Assembly (NCBI RefSeq): GCF_029201445.1
Contig: NZ_CP102381.1
Span: 682,001 to 746,000, forward strand
Length of the DNA stretch: 64,000 nucleotides
Direction: 5' to 3'
Source of the DNA: Thiomicrorhabdus lithotrophica
Lineage (GTDB): Bacteria > Pseudomonadota > Gammaproteobacteria > Thiomicrospirales > Thiomicrospiraceae
A program made the position numbers and the translations under genes. Below the pieces are notes generated by a model that worked only from the letters and a program-made list of their open reading frames with translations, made no database searches and was not told the origin of the DNA. Below, piece after piece: positions 31,787-41,729 of this stretch (positions within the stretch are counted from its first letter, which is position 1; each line of letters begins with the position of its first letter).

Positions 31787-32599
31787 TTACAACAGATTAT
31801 AACTTACCGGTACTTTAATTAACCACTTGTCTCGTTCGATCTCTTTAGGAAAAACTTTAAAGTGATTGTTCATCTTGATCATGAAAATTTCTAAAGCCGC
31901 TTTATCTAAAATATTTCTTCCTGAACTTTCTGCTATTTTCAACTTATTAATAAGGCCATCTGGAGTTAATTCAAACTGAATTAAGACACTTCCTTCCCAG
32001 CGACGTCGTTTTGCTTTTCGTGGGTAGGTATCTTGTGCGTAAGCTATTATCTGCTTTCTTAAAGCCATTAAATATAATTGTTCAGCGGTAGCAATTTGCT
32101 GCTGGCTATAGACTGGTTTTGCAGGCGGTTCAATGGCTGTTGGTGTTTCAGTGACTGGTGGTGTGTCAATGGTTTGTTTGACGACATCAACCTTAGGTTG
32201 AGCTGGCTCAATAGGCTTTTCAATTTTTTTCGGTTTAACTGGTTTTACGGGTGGTTTTTTAACTGGTTTTTTAATTGGCTTTTCTATTGGTTTTTTAATC
32301 GGTTTTTTGATTGGTTTAGGGTTTTTTTTAGGCGGTTCAATAACTGGCTCAGGTTCCACAATCGGCTCAGGTTCCACGATGGGTTCAGGTTTAACAATAG
32401 GTTTAGCTAAAACAGGAGGGGCTGGCGGAATAATCGGTGTAGGTTCCGCAAACATTGCTAAAGTGACAGGAACAGCTATTACCTTATCGGTAACCTCTTT
32501 CTTGTTTGGTTGAGTCGTCCATAACCCATAACCCGCTAAAATAAGTAGGCTATAGATTATAACGGTTAATATAAAAGATTGTGCGGCAGGGGACTTCAT
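31787..32599 (-). CDS. tonB: TonB energy transducer
   Basis: TonB links the proton-motive force to outer-membrane receptors. The 270-residue protein has one N-terminal membrane anchor (about residues 9-28), a long Pro/Lys/Glu periplasmic linker with repeats such as EPIVEP and KPIKKP (about 60-150), and a C-terminal TonB domain (about 175-270; EGSVLIQFELTPDGLINKLKI and SSGRNILDKAALEIF). It is the last gene of exbB-exbD-tonB, with exbD ending directly at its start. No TonB-dependent receptor is adjacent. Confidence 0.93.
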   Translation of the reverse strand: MKSPAAQSFILTVIIYSLLILAGYGLWTTQPNKKEVTDKVIAVPVTLAMFAEPTPIIPPAPPVLAKPIVKPEPIVEPEPIVEPEPVIEPPKKNPKPIKKPIKKPIEKPIKKPVKKPPVKPVKPKKIEKPIEPAQPKVDVVKQTIDTPPVTETPTAIEPPAKPVYSQQQIATAEQLYLMALRKQIIAYAQDTYPRKAKRRRWEGSVLIQFELTPDGLINKLKIAESSGRNILDKAALEIFMIKMNNHFKVFPKEIERDKWLIKVPVSYNLL

Positions 32600-33010
32600 T
32601 CACTTAGCGGCTTGTTCTGATTTGGTCAATATGGTTAGATTGGTCAAGTTTTGGCCTTTTAAAGCATCGATAAGTGAAACAAAGGTGCCAAAATCTGCTT
32701 TTTTATCAACCTGCAAGGTAACCGCTTGCTTGGTGTTTAATGTAGTAAGAAGTTGTTTAATACTATCTAGGTTTTGCGGAGCTTCATCAACAAAATATTC
32801 ATTACTGTTGTTAATGTAAAGGTGAATCGGTTTTTCGTCTTTTTCAGGTGCATAGCTTTGGGTGTTTACGGTTTCAGGTAAGTCAATATTCAAACTATCT
32901 TTAACAATAAAGCTCGCTGTCATTAATACAATAGCCAACAATACCAACATGACGTCAATTAATGGAATAACGTTCATGCTGTCAAAACGTTTAGGTGCTT
33001 GGCGAATCAT
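32600..33010 (-). CDS. exbD: ExbD/TolR-type proton-channel subunit
   Basis: This 136-residue protein has one membrane helix carrying the functional aspartate (NVIPLIDVMLVLLAIVLM, about residues 13-30) and a small periplasmic domain. Its neighbour tonB favours ExbD over TolR. Confidence 0.93.
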   Translation of the reverse strand: MIRQAPKRFDSMNVIPLIDVMLVLLAIVLMTASFIVKDSLNIDLPETVNTQSYAPEKDEKPIHLYINNSNEYFVDEAPQNLDSIKQLLTTLNTKQAVTLQVDKKADFGTFVSLIDALKGQNLTNLTILTKSEQAAK

Positions 33011-33046
33011 ATTCGGTTAAATCTCATTATTTAAAATTTTATCAAA

Positions 33047-33472
33047 TTAACGTTGTGTTTCGGCACGGAAAAGAGAGTTAATAACATCGACTTTTCTCAT
33101 CAGACTGTTGTATATCATAATAGCAGGTATGGCAATGGCGATACCTGCTGCGGTCGCTTTAAGTGCTAAAGCTAATCCAGTCATGATTGAACCTGTGTCA
33201 ATGGCTTGATTTTGACCCATGTCGTAAAATGTAATCAATACACCCACTACTGTTCCTAATAGTCCAACAAAAGGGGCGTTAGAGCCAACTATTGATAAAA
33301 CTGTGAGGTTTCGAGTGAGTTCGATGTTTAAGACAGCTCCATGATTGTAATCACTTAGTTTGATCGAGCGGTAAAACAATACGCGTTCTATTGCCACCCA
33401 CAGGGTAATAAATCCCATAATTCCTAATATTCCAAAGATAGTTAAATCAAGATATTCTTTAAGTAGTTCCAT
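33047..33472 (-). CDS. exbB: ExbB/TolQ-type proton-channel subunit
   Basis: The 141-residue protein has three membrane helices, with the conserved APFVGLLGTVVGV and LALKATAAGIAIAIPA segments that line the proton path. It is shorter than E. coli ExbB (244) because the N-terminal periplasmic extension is missing; compact forms are known in other bacteria. It is the first gene of the operon; no clear Fur box was found upstream. Confidence 0.92.
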   Translation of the reverse strand: MELLKEYLDLTIFGILGIMGFITLWVAIERVLFYRSIKLSDYNHGAVLNIELTRNLTVLSIVGSNAPFVGLLGTVVGVLITFYDMGQNQAIDTGSIMTGLALALKATAAGIAIAIPAIMIYNSLMRKVDVINSLFRAETQR

Positions 33473-33698
33473 TGAAGAGTGTTTCCTGAGCTTTAGGTGT
33501 TATTGATTGTTAAGTATTTTAATACTTTATTCGCATAGATACTTAAGAAAGTATGAAATTAATATAAGCGTTTAATTATATAGTTATAAATAAACACCTA
33601 TAAGAAGTTAGTAGATATGATTATTAACAAATTTATAAAAGATGATAGAATCATTAAACTTTTTAAGTATTTAAGATAATTCCTTATGGGAGAATGTG

Positions 33699-34697
33699 AT
33701 GAAACGTCGTGAATTAATAAAAACTGCTTTTGGGCTGTCTGCAGGTTTAGTCGGTATGTCGGCTTTAAAACCGCTATACGCCAATACAGGTGGAATGGAA
33801 TTTCGTGCTGAGCCAATGTACGATGTGACGCCAACTAAAGTAACTGATAAGACGTATTACTTTTTAGCAAAGGACCCTGAGCCATCTCCAGATAACCATG
33901 CATTTTTTAATAACCCAGGTTTTATTATTACCAGTGAAGGTGTTGTGGTTATTGATACAGGTAGTTCTGTACAGATTGGTGAAATGGTTTTACGTCAAAT
34001 TAAAACTGTTACGGATAAGCCTGTTATTGCAGTGATTAATACACATTATCACGGTGACCATTTTTTAGGAAATCATGCATTTATTGAGCAAAATCCTAAA
34101 TTAGATATTTTCTCTCATCAAGCGACAATTGATAACATCAAAAACGGTGGCGGTGAGTTCTGGGTTGGTTTCATGCAGCGTAGTTCAAACAACGGTATCT
34201 CTGGTACAGTTATAACACCTCCAAACAAGACGGTTAATGGTGGTGAAACTATGAAGTTTGGTGATACGACAATTAAAATTCATCAGTGGGGAACTGCGCA
34301 TACAGAGTGTGATTTAATTGTAGAAGTTGTTGAAGATAAAGTAGCGTTCTTAGGTGATACGGCAATGCGTCGAGTGGCTAATATGGCGGATGGTTCTTTT
34401 CCTGGTACGATTGAAGCGATGAAAAAAGCAAAAGCGCTAAATTGTGATTATTACATTGTGGGCCATGGTCCTCATGATAATGTTTCTGTTTGTGAAGATA
34501 TGCAGAAATTCTGCGAAGTCATCTACGGTGATGCAACGAAATACTATGATGAAGGGCTTTCTGATTTTGAAATGAAGCCTAAGATTATGCAGCAGCCATT
34601 TATGAAAGATGTAGCAAGTTCATGGCCTGGTTATGAACATACTATTGGTAAGTTCATTGCTGTGGCAGTGGCAGAAGTTGAGAAGAACATGTTCTAA
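33699..34697 (+). CDS. Exported metallo-beta-lactamase-fold hydrolase
   Basis: The MBL-fold zinc hydrolase has THYHGDH (HxHxDH, about residues 113-119), a further metal histidine in WGTAHTECD, the bridging aspartate in FLGDTAMR and the last His in VGHGPH. An N-terminal KRRELIKTAFGLSAGLVG segment looks like a Tat-type signal (twin Arg, then hydrophobic). The ATG at 33699 is preferred to the GTG immediately before it; GGGAG lies just upstream. SoxH-like exported MBL proteins occur in sulfur oxidisers, but the substrate is not determinable here. It is divergent from exbB. Confidence 0.82.
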   Translation: MKRRELIKTAFGLSAGLVGMSALKPLYANTGGMEFRAEPMYDVTPTKVTDKTYYFLAKDPEPSPDNHAFFNNPGFIITSEGVVVIDTGSSVQIGEMVLRQIKTVTDKPVIAVINTHYHGDHFLGNHAFIEQNPKLDIFSHQATIDNIKNGGGEFWVGFMQRSSNNGISGTVITPPNKTVNGGETMKFGDTTIKIHQWGTAHTECDLIVEVVEDKVAFLGDTAMRRVANMADGSFPGTIEAMKKAKALNCDYYIVGHGPHDNVSVCEDMQKFCEVIYGDATKYYDEGLSDFEMKPKIMQQPFMKDVASSWPGYEHTIGKFIAVAVAEVEKNMF

Positions 34698-34722
34698 TCA
34701 GCTTTTTTATAGTGGTTTACTA

Positions 34723-34762
34723 AAAAGGCCGAGACTTAAACTTAAGTCTCGGCCTTTTTTTC
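34723..34762 (+). terminator. Intrinsic terminator after the MBL gene
   Basis: A 12-bp perfect stem (GGCCGAGACTTA, loop AACT) is flanked by A5 and T7. Confidence 0.93.
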
Positions 34763-34833
34763 TGCCAGTTTAAAAACCAATAAAAAGAATTTGGACTTTT
34801 GTAGAAGAAGAGGCCAGATAAATTGAGCTTTAT

Positions 34834-35673
34834 TTAAGCAGTAAAGTCTAAAATGGCATCTAGGCCACTATAGTTTAGGGCTGTGGTTGCTTGTTCTTGA
34901 ACTTTTGGCTTCGCATGATAGGCAACAGATAGGCCTGCTTCTTTCATCATCAATAAATCATTAGCACCATCACCGACTGCAATAACCTGGTTTGGTGTTA
35001 TGTTTAGTTTTTCACATAATTCATGTAAAAAGTCAGATTTAGCTTGCGCACCAATAATGCCTCCAATCACTTCCCCAGTTAACTCGCCATTGCTTTCACC
35101 TAAAACATTCGCTCTCGCAAAGTCTAGTCCCAATTCTTGTTTTAGTCGCTCTGTAAAGAAAGTGAAGCCACCAGAGACAAGTGCAAACTTGATGTTTTGC
35201 TCATGTAGTCCAGAAACCCATTTTTCAGCACCAGGATTCAGTTTTAGGCGATCACTGTACACATATTGCAAGGCACTCGTGTCTAAGCCTTTTAATAGGC
35301 CAACGCGCTTTTTTAAAGAATCTTCAAAATTCAACTCACCACGCATGGCAGCTTCGGTAATGGCAGAAACTTCTGGCTTAACGTTAATGTAATCGGCAAT
35401 TTCGTCAACGCATTCAATACTAATTAAGGTTGAATCCATGTCGCTGATAACGAGTTTAATCTCTTTACCATCAAAGCCCTCAGGTAGTAGATTAATATCA
35501 ATTTTTATCTCTTCAGATAATTCTTTTAAGGTTTTTTGGTCAGGACGATGATCAAGTTCTATGCGGAAGTGGTTGTCTATTTTTGTCGGCTTCCCATTTT
35601 GACCATAGGCACGTTCAATCACTTTGGATTGTTCAAAATTTAAGGTGTTACTATGGATAATTATTGTTGCCAT
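34834..35673 (-). CDS. serB: Phosphoserine phosphatase SerB
   Basis: This HAD enzyme makes L-serine from phosphoserine. The catalytic ISDMDSTLI (DxDxT, about residues 81-89) is followed by VSGGFTFF (motif II), a lysine in GAQAKSDFL, and VGDGANDLLMMKEAG (motif IV). Residues 1-70 form the N-terminal regulatory-like domain, shorter than in E. coli (279 versus 322 residues). Serine is also the co-substrate of the nearby TrpB, although the genes are not linked. Confidence 0.95.
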   Translation of the reverse strand: MATIIIHSNTLNFEQSKVIERAYGQNGKPTKIDNHFRIELDHRPDQKTLKELSEEIKIDINLLPEGFDGKEIKLVISDMDSTLISIECVDEIADYINVKPEVSAITEAAMRGELNFEDSLKKRVGLLKGLDTSALQYVYSDRLKLNPGAEKWVSGLHEQNIKFALVSGGFTFFTERLKQELGLDFARANVLGESNGELTGEVIGGIIGAQAKSDFLHELCEKLNITPNQVIAVGDGANDLLMMKEAGLSVAYHAKPKVQEQATTALNYSGLDAILDFTA

Positions 35674-35744
35674 GTTTTGTCCTGTAGATTTTTGAAGCTA
35701 GAATTTGATAGTTTCTAGGGAGAAAAATAATTGTTTTTAGTAAT

Positions 35745-36143
35745 TTATTGGTTTTTAACTGCGATTATTTTAGTCTTTGCAAATCGATCCTGCAAAAGTT
35801 GTTGTTTGGGAAGGAATAAACCAACCCAGCCAATCAAGAAGAAAAGGATAGTAAAGATAAAGCGAAGATTTGCCGAATACCTTGAAAGTAGCGTGTTGTT
35901 TTCGGTCACTAATTGTAATTTCCATGTTCTTAAACCAGGTGTTTGTCCTGATTGAATCCAAAAAAAGGTGAGATAGACATAGGTAATAGCAATGAGGTAT
36001 ATCTGAAATGCGAATGTGACGCCAGGTTTGTCTGTAAACTCTTGACCTTGCCAGAGCACAAACGGAATTGCTGCTACAAACCATATAGCAATGAGTAATA
36101 AAAGGTCATATAAATTGGCAAAAAGTATTTTAAATCCACTCAT
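35745..36143 (-). CDS. RDD-family membrane protein
   Basis: The 132-residue protein has three hydrophobic segments and an RDD-like core (LYDLLLLIAIWFVAAIPF and QSGQTPGLRTWKLQLV). RDD proteins are poorly characterised and some affect ion exchange. The usual R-D-D signature is only partly kept (NLYDLLL). It lies alone between serB and a divergent permease. Confidence 0.75.
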   Translation of the reverse strand: MSGFKILFANLYDLLLLIAIWFVAAIPFVLWQGQEFTDKPGVTFAFQIYLIAITYVYLTFFWIQSGQTPGLRTWKLQLVTENNTLLSRYSANLRFIFTILFFLIGWVGLFLPKQQLLQDRFAKTKIIAVKNQ

Positions 36144-36255
36144 AGGGCTTAGGGCTTATAATTGTCATTAATAATTCTGAAGTATTGTACACGTTTAAAG
36201 TTTTTTATTAACAGGGATAATCTTTTGAATAACGAAAAAGATTGGAGGAAATGTT

Positions 36256-36924
36256 TTGAATTTAATTTCTGAAAGTTTGGGTTTGACAACGATTGTTGGT
36301 GGCTGGCTTTTATTTACTTTAGTAGTTGTTTGGGCTTTAAAAACTGCACCTTGGTATAAAATTGATAGTGATAAAGGTGCGCAACATATCCTGTTAGCGG
36401 CATCAGTTATTGTTTTTTTGGTTTGGCAATTTGGCGCAAGTTTAGATAATGGGATCACGTTTCATTTTTTATTAATGGCATTAATGACGCTAATGTTCGG
36501 TCCACAATTTGCCGTACTGGGTATGTTGTTAGCGTTAATAGGGGTTACGATTCAAGCGGGTTTAGGTTGGTTAGGCTTTGGTGTTAATGCTGTTTTAATG
36601 GGAGTTGTACCAATAGCGGTGACTTGGTTGATGTATAGGTTAGGGGCTAAGTTTTTAGCAGCAAACTTTTTTGTCTATATCTTTTACAACGGTTTCTTGT
36701 CGGCGGCAGTAGGTGTGGTTATCTCTTTAAGTTTAGCAGCCGTAGTCTTGTCAGTGAATGAAGTTTATAGTTATCAGGTGTTGGAGCAGAGTTTTATTGT
36801 CTATATTCCTTTAATGGCCACGCCAGAAGGTTTTGTAAATGGAATGATATTGGCGGCATTGATTGTCTTGAAACCAAACTGGATTGCGACATTTCATGAT
36901 CGAACCTATATCAACGGTAAGTAA
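36256..36924 (+). CDS. CbiM/COG3235-like energy-coupling-factor permease
   Basis: The 222-residue polytopic protein has about six or seven membrane helices and resembles predicted CbiM-like membrane proteins (COG3235). The start is a TTG, supported by a strong GGAGG seven bases upstream; the nearby ATG at 36251 is out of frame and stops at once. No ECF ATPase or substrate genes are adjacent, so transported ion or vitamin is unknown. Confidence 0.65.
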   Translation: MNLISESLGLTTIVGGWLLFTLVVVWALKTAPWYKIDSDKGAQHILLAASVIVFLVWQFGASLDNGITFHFLLMALMTLMFGPQFAVLGMLLALIGVTIQAGLGWLGFGVNAVLMGVVPIAVTWLMYRLGAKFLAANFFVYIFYNGFLSAAVGVVISLSLAAVVLSVNEVYSYQVLEQSFIVYIPLMATPEGFVNGMILAALIVLKPNWIATFHDRTYINGK

Positions 36925-37099
36925 TTTAAGATTAGAGCAGCTTTTAATAAGAGGGTTTAAAGTGGTTACCTTGTGCTCACATTGTAATGACTTCAAGGGG
37001 GCATGCCAGGCTTCATACACCCTTTTGCGGTGTGTGGTAGCTTTATTTAAACGGTTTTTGTTGTTTAATAAAATGGCCTGTTATAATTTTTAGGCATAA

Positions 37100-37137
37100 A
37101 AAAACCGACCATATGTGTAAACATGGTCGGTTTTTTG
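37100..37137. terminator. Bidirectional intrinsic terminator
   Basis: A CCGACCAT/ATGGTCGG stem with flanking A and T runs sits between the convergent permease and the lipoprotein gene. Confidence 0.88.
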
Positions 37138-37159
37138 TTAAAGCATTGTTGTTAAGAAA

Positions 37160-37489
37160 TTATTTTTCCCAACCAGCCTTTTGGCCTTTCCATGCTTCCA
37201 TTTGTGCAACTTCAGCATTTGCAGATTTGTAAGCTTCTTTAGCGTACTTCAGTGCAGCCGCTTCATCGCCTTTTTTCTTAGCTTCGTCAGCTTTAGCTAG
37301 GTATGTTTCAACATAAGACTTTTTCATTTTCTTTTGTTTCCACACATTGTTTACCGCTTTAGCTTTTGCGTGAGCAGCTGTTGCGCTAGCAACATAATCA
37401 GCATAGCTAGTAGGCTTTGCTTCGTTAGATGTACAACCACCCATACTTAGTGCTGCAACAATTGCTGTTCCGATAATTAATTTCTTCAT
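37160..37489 (-). CDS. Small lipoprotein resembling SoxXA-binding protein (SoxK)
   Basis: The 109-residue product has a lipoprotein signal (LSMGGC, Cys19) and a short Lys/Ala-rich helical body (VETYLAKADEAKKKGD, YAKEAYKSANAEVAQMEAW). This layout matches SoxK-type SoxXA-binding proteins that support thiosulfate oxidation in the periplasm. No other sox gene is present here, so the call rests on sequence character. The residues after the Cys (TSNEAKP) suggest outer-membrane sorting. Confidence 0.6.
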   Translation of the reverse strand: MKKLIIGTAIVAALSMGGCTSNEAKPTSYADYVASATAAHAKAKAVNNVWKQKKMKKSYVETYLAKADEAKKKGDEAAALKYAKEAYKSANAEVAQMEAWKGQKAGWEK

Positions 37490-37843
37490 TTGGTATCCTC
37501 CAGGTTAAAACGAGCTATATAGCTTTTAAGCTTCATATATTTTTTTATATATTTTTTATGTCGCAAGTCATTGTAATCGCTATTGACATAATGTTAAAGC
37601 TTAATACGAACACTTTTTTTGCTGTTTTCGCATGGTTGTATACGTTATTAAGTTTACCCCGCCCCTGTCAATCTTTATAATACCCAGTATTGGATGAAAA
37701 TAACGTTATTTTTCTAGTTTCTTAACAGGTGTTATACTCTTAACTTGTTGAAAATTAACGTAATTGACTTTTTAGTGAAGTTTTTTGGTTTTTTTTAGAA
37801 AAATAACTGATTAGCCTATAAGTTTTATATAAGGTAGAAAAAA
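37490..37843. promoter_or_regulatory. Divergent lipoprotein/guaB promoter region
   Basis: This is 354 bp with no ORF. It contains a 16-bp perfect palindrome (AAAATAACGTTATTTT, 37697-37712) and a TATACT -10-like hexamer (37733-37738) upstream of guaB. The palindrome has an AACGTT centre, reminiscent of but not matching the PurR operator. Confidence 0.45.
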
Positions 37844-39304
37844 ATGAGAATTTTGCAAGATGCATTAACTTTTGATGATGTTTTATTGGTACCAGCACAC
37901 TCAACAGTGTTACCAAAAGATGTTTCATTAAAAACAAAATTAACAAAAGAAATTACGTTAAACATTCCGTTTGTTTCTGCTGCAATGGATACAGTGACAG
38001 AAGCACGTCTTGCAATTTCAATGGCGCAAGAAGGTGGGATAGGAATTATTCACAAGAACATGACTGTTAAAGAACAGGCTCATGTAGTGAGTAAAGTCAA
38101 AAAATATGAACACGGTGTTATTTTAGAGCCGATTACGGTTCAACAATCTGATAGTGTGGCAGACGTTTTAAAAATTACTAAAAAGAACCGTGTCTCAAGT
38201 GCTCCGGTTATGAATGGTAGTGATTTGGTTGGAATTGTTACAAGTCGTGATATTCGTTTTGTAACGGATATGTCTCAGCCAGTGTCAAAAATCATGACGC
38301 CTAAAGACAAGTTGGTTACGGTTAAAGAAAAAGAAGATCCACAAGTTGTGTTGAATCTTTTACATGACCACCGTATAGAGCGCGTATTAGTTGTAGATGA
38401 TAACTTTGCGTTAAAAGGTATGATTACCGTTTCAGATATGATGAAACAGTCTGATCACCCAAATGCTTGTAAAGACGATTCAGGTCGTTTACGCGTTGGT
38501 GCGGCAGTTGGAACGGGTGCGGAAACTGAAGAACGTGTTACGGCCTTAGTTAAAGCTGGTGTGGATGTCATTATTGTTGATACGGCACATGGTCACTCTC
38601 AAGGTGTTCTTGATCGTGTCGCATGGGTTAAGCAAAACTTTCCAGAGCTACAAGTTATCGGTGGGAATATTGCTACCGGTGAAGCGGCACTTGATTTAGT
38701 TAAAGCGGGTGCTGATGGCGTTAAAGTTGGTATTGGTCCAGGTTCAATTTGTACAACACGTATTGTTGCTGGAGTAGGTGTGCCTCAAGTGACAGCCATT
38801 TCTAATGTGGCTAAAGCCTTAGAAGGTACGGGTATTCCTGTTATCGCTGACGGTGGTTTACGTTTCTCTGGTGATGTAGCTAAAGCGATTGTTGCTGGAG
38901 CTTCCTCTTGCATGATTGGTTCAATGTTCGCCGGTACTGAAGAGTCGCCTGGTGAAATCGAATATCTTCAAGGCCGCGCTTATAAGTCATATCGTGGTAT
39001 GGGATCTTTAGGGGCTATGGCTCAGCCATCAGGTTCAAGTGACCGTTATTTCCAAGCATCAAATGCGGAAGATAAGTTGGTTCCAGAAGGGATTGAAGGC
39101 CGAGTAGCTTACAAAGGTCCTTTAGCGCCAATTATTCACCAGTTAGTTGGTGGTGTTCGTTCGAGTATGGGGTACACAGGTTGTAAAGATATCCCAACAA
39201 TGAACTCAAAACCTTCATTTGTTAAAGTGACTTCTGCAGGTATGGCGGAAAGCCATGTGCATGACGTTACTATTACTAAAGAAGCACCTAACTACCGTAT
39301 GTAA
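37844..39304 (+). CDS. guaB: IMP dehydrogenase
   Basis: GuaB oxidises IMP to XMP, the first step to GMP. The 486-residue enzyme has the catalytic-cysteine loop [17 protein letters not shown] (about residues 295-311), two CBS domains (about 95-200) and the flap [13 protein letters not shown]. It is followed directly by guaA. Confidence 0.98.
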   Translation: MRILQDALTFDDVLLVPAHSTVLPKDVSLKTKLTKEITLNIPFVSAAMDTVTEARLAISMAQEGGIGIIHKNMTVKEQAHVVSKVKKYEHGVILEPITVQQSDSVADVLKITKKNRVSSAPVMNGSDLVGIVTSRDIRFVTDMSQPVSKIMTPKDKLVTVKEKEDPQVVLNLLHDHRIERVLVVDDNFALKGMITVSDMMKQSDHPNACKDDSGRLRVGAAVGTGAETEERVTALVKAGVDVIIVDTAHGHSQGVLDRVAWVKQNFPELQVIGGNIATGEAALDLVKAGADGVKVGIGPGSICTTRIVAGVGVPQVTAISNVAKALEGTGIPVIADGGLRFSGDVAKAIVAGASSCMIGSMFAGTEESPGEIEYLQGRAYKSYRGMGSLGAMAQPSGSSDRYFQASNAEDKLVPEGIEGRVAYKGPLAPIIHQLVGGVRSSMGYTGCKDIPTMNSKPSFVKVTSAGMAESHVHDVTITKEAPNYRM

Positions 39305-39347
39305 TCGAAACTTCATTCTTGCGTATAAATAAAAGAATGAATTGATT

Positions 39348-39380
39348 AAGGCTTTTGCAGTTTTCTGTAAAAGCCTTTTT
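39348..39380 (+). terminator. Intercistronic hairpin between guaB and guaA
   Basis: AAGGCTTTTGCAG pairs with CTGTAAAAGCCTT (mismatches near the TTTT loop) and is followed by T5. It could lower guaA expression relative to guaB. Confidence 0.75.
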
Positions 39381-39413
39381 CCTTATAAAAACTGCTCAGA
39401 TTTGGAAAAAATT

Positions 39414-40994
39414 ATGACACAAGCAAATATTCATGATCATCGTATTCTTATTCTTGATTTCGGTTCACAATACACACAGTTAATTGCTCGCCGTATTCGT
39501 GAAATTGGTATCTACTGTGAAGTAGAGCCTTGGGATATTGACGCCAAAGACGTTGAAGAGTTTGGCGCACGCGGAATTATTCTTTCAGGTGGACCAGAAA
39601 CGGTTATTGGTGATGATGCTCCTGCAGCACCAGACATTGTTTTTAATCTTGGTGTACCTGTATTGGGTATTTGCTACGGTATGCAGACTATGGCTCAGCA
39701 GTTGGGTGGCCAGGTTATTAATGCTGATGAACATGAGTATGGTTATGCAAAAGTTCGTGCTCACGGCCACACTAAATTTTTAGTAGATATTGAAGATGAA
39801 GTCACACCAGAAGGTTATGGCATGCTAGATGTTTGGATGTCTCATGGTGATCGTGTTGAAGCCATGCCAGATGGGTTTAAATTAATGGCAAGTACGCCAA
39901 GTTGTCCAGTGGCTGGTATGGCTAACGAAGAGAAAAACTTCTACGGTATTCAGTTCCACCCTGAAGTGACACACACTAAACAAGGTCTACGTATGATTGA
40001 ACGCTTTGCGGTTGATCTTTGTGGTTGTGAAAAATTGTGGACAACGGCAAATATTATTGACGATAGTATTGCTCGTGTTCGTGAACAGGTTGGTACGGAT
40101 CAAGTTATGTTAGGTCTTTCTGGTGGTGTTGATTCATCTGTCGTAGCGGCCTTATTGCATAAAGCGATTGGTGATCAATTAACCTGTGTCTTTGTTGATC
40201 ATGGACTACTTCGTTATAAAGAGGGTGATCAGGTTATGGCCATGTTTGCAGAAAACATGGGGATTAAAGTGATTCGTGCAGATGTTGAAGATCGCTTTAT
40301 GGAAGCTCTTGCAGGTGAAACCGATCCTGAGAAAAAGCGTAAAATTATTGGTCATGAATTTATCGAAGTCTTTGATGCTGAATCTGCGAAGCTTAAAGGG
40401 GTTAAATGGTTGGCCCAAGGAACCATTTACCCTGATGTCATTGAATCGGCAGGTTCTAAAACAGGTAAAGCAAAAGTAATCAAGTCTCACCATAACGTAG
40501 GTGGTTTACCAGAAGATATGGAAATGTCTTTGATTGAGCCATTGCGTGAATTATTTAAAGACGAAGTACGTAAGTTAGGTGTTGCTTTAGGCTTACCATA
40601 CAATATGGTATACCGTCATCCGTTCCCTGGGCCTGGTTTAGGTGTGCGCATTTTAGGTGAAGTTAAAAAAGAGTACGCTGATATTCTTCGTTTAGCAGAT
40701 AACATCTATATTGAAGAGCTGGTTAAATGGGATTTATATGAGAAAACCTCTCAGGCATTCACCGTATTCCTACCGGTAAAATCAGTTGGTGTAGTTGGTG
40801 ATGCACGTCGATATGACTATGTGGTTGCTCTTCGCGCGGTAGAGACGATTGACTTTATGACAGCTCGTTGGGCACATTTGCCATATGATTTCTTAGAACA
40901 TGTTTCAGGTCGAATCATTAATGAAATTCCGCGCATTTCACGTGTTGTTTACGATGTTTCAAGTAAACCGCCAGCGACAATTGAGTGGGAATAA
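39414..40994 (+). CDS. guaA: GMP synthase (glutamine-hydrolysing)
   Basis: GuaA aminates XMP to GMP. The class-I glutamine amidotransferase domain has the nucleophile in GICYGMQTM and the His-Glu pair in QFHPEVTHT; the ATP-pyrophosphatase P-loop is LSGGVDSSV; the C-terminal dimerisation domain ends PPATIEWE. The ATG at 39414 gives the family length; the longer in-frame start at 39342 overlaps the intercistronic hairpin and adds non-homologous residues. Confidence 0.98.
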   Translation: MTQANIHDHRILILDFGSQYTQLIARRIREIGIYCEVEPWDIDAKDVEEFGARGIILSGGPETVIGDDAPAAPDIVFNLGVPVLGICYGMQTMAQQLGGQVINADEHEYGYAKVRAHGHTKFLVDIEDEVTPEGYGMLDVWMSHGDRVEAMPDGFKLMASTPSCPVAGMANEEKNFYGIQFHPEVTHTKQGLRMIERFAVDLCGCEKLWTTANIIDDSIARVREQVGTDQVMLGLSGGVDSSVVAALLHKAIGDQLTCVFVDHGLLRYKEGDQVMAMFAENMGIKVIRADVEDRFMEALAGETDPEKKRKIIGHEFIEVFDAESAKLKGVKWLAQGTIYPDVIESAGSKTGKAKVIKSHHNVGGLPEDMEMSLIEPLRELFKDEVRKLGVALGLPYNMVYRHPFPGPGLGVRILGEVKKEYADILRLADNIYIEELVKWDLYEKTSQAFTVFLPVKSVGVVGDARRYDYVVALRAVETIDFMTARWAHLPYDFLEHVSGRIINEIPRISRVVYDVSSKPPATIEWE

Positions 40995-41014
40995 TTTCCG
41001 ATTTTGATTGCTTT

Positions 41015-41043
41015 AAAGGTCTTATTTATTAAGGCCTTTTTTG
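41015..41043 (+). terminator. Intrinsic terminator after guaA
   Basis: AAAGGTCTTA/TAAGGCCTTT stem (one G-U pair) with a TTTAT loop and T-rich tail. Confidence 0.8.
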
Positions 41044-41070
41044 TATCTAGTAAGATATTTGAGTTTAAAT

Positions 41071-41601
41071 ATGGTCAAAAAAATGCGTTGTCCTAAAGAG
41101 TATAGTCAGCAGCAGCAAGATGAGTTTTGGGTTGAATATGCGCAACAACTCGCCCAAAAAGCCGAAGAAATCGGTGAGGTTCCCGTTGGTGCCATTGTTG
41201 TTTTAGATAATGTACTGATTGCAGAGGGTTGGAATCAATCTATACAAAATAATGACCCAACTGCTCATGCTGAAATTGTCGCTTTAAAGGATGCGGGTAA
41301 AGCGGTTGGTAATTACCGATTAATTGATGCCACGCTTTATGTCACTTTAGAACCTTGTGCTATGTGCGCTGGAGCAATGGTGCATGCTAGGATTAAACGA
41401 GTTGTTTTTGGAGCTTATGACGCTAAAACTGGAGCTGCTGGCTCCGTTTTTAATTTGGTGGACTCGCCTGAATTAAACCATCAGTTGTTAATAAAAGGTG
41501 GAGTAAGACAGCAAGCATGTGGAGATCAAGTCAGTCAGTTTTTTAAAAAACGGAGAGAGGTTCATAAATTAAAAAAATTAAATGCCAAGAAAAATTCATG
41601 A
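41071..41601 (+). CDS. tadA: tRNA adenosine(34) deaminase TadA
   Basis: TadA makes inosine at the wobble position of tRNA-Arg(ACG). The zinc and catalytic motifs are HAEIVAL (HAE) and PCAMCAGA (PCxxC). The ATG at 41071 is chosen because the earlier in-frame TTG (41041) falls in the guaA terminator. The basic tail (KKRREVHKLKKLNAKK) fits tRNA binding. Confidence 0.95.
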   Translation: MVKKMRCPKEYSQQQQDEFWVEYAQQLAQKAEEIGEVPVGAIVVLDNVLIAEGWNQSIQNNDPTAHAEIVALKDAGKAVGNYRLIDATLYVTLEPCAMCAGAMVHARIKRVVFGAYDAKTGAAGSVFNLVDSPELNHQLLIKGGVRQQACGDQVSQFFKKRREVHKLKKLNAKKNS

Positions 41602-41729
41602 TTAAGTGGCTTGCTGATTGTTTAAAACAATGCGAATATAGATTCAATAGTTTCTAGCGTTTACAAAGCATTTAATCAGTGTAGTTACAAATTTAAATTA
41701 TTTATTTTAGGATTATTCACAGTTCAATT

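Noticed and set aside
32078-32410. 110-codon plus-strand ORF rich in Phe, Trp and Asn
   Set aside because: It is the antisense shadow of the Pro/Lys repeats in tonB; composition mirrors those codons and there is no start signal.
33473-33698. Fur box upstream of exbB
   Set aside because: A+T-rich sequence is present, but no stretch convincingly matches the 19-bp Fur consensus.
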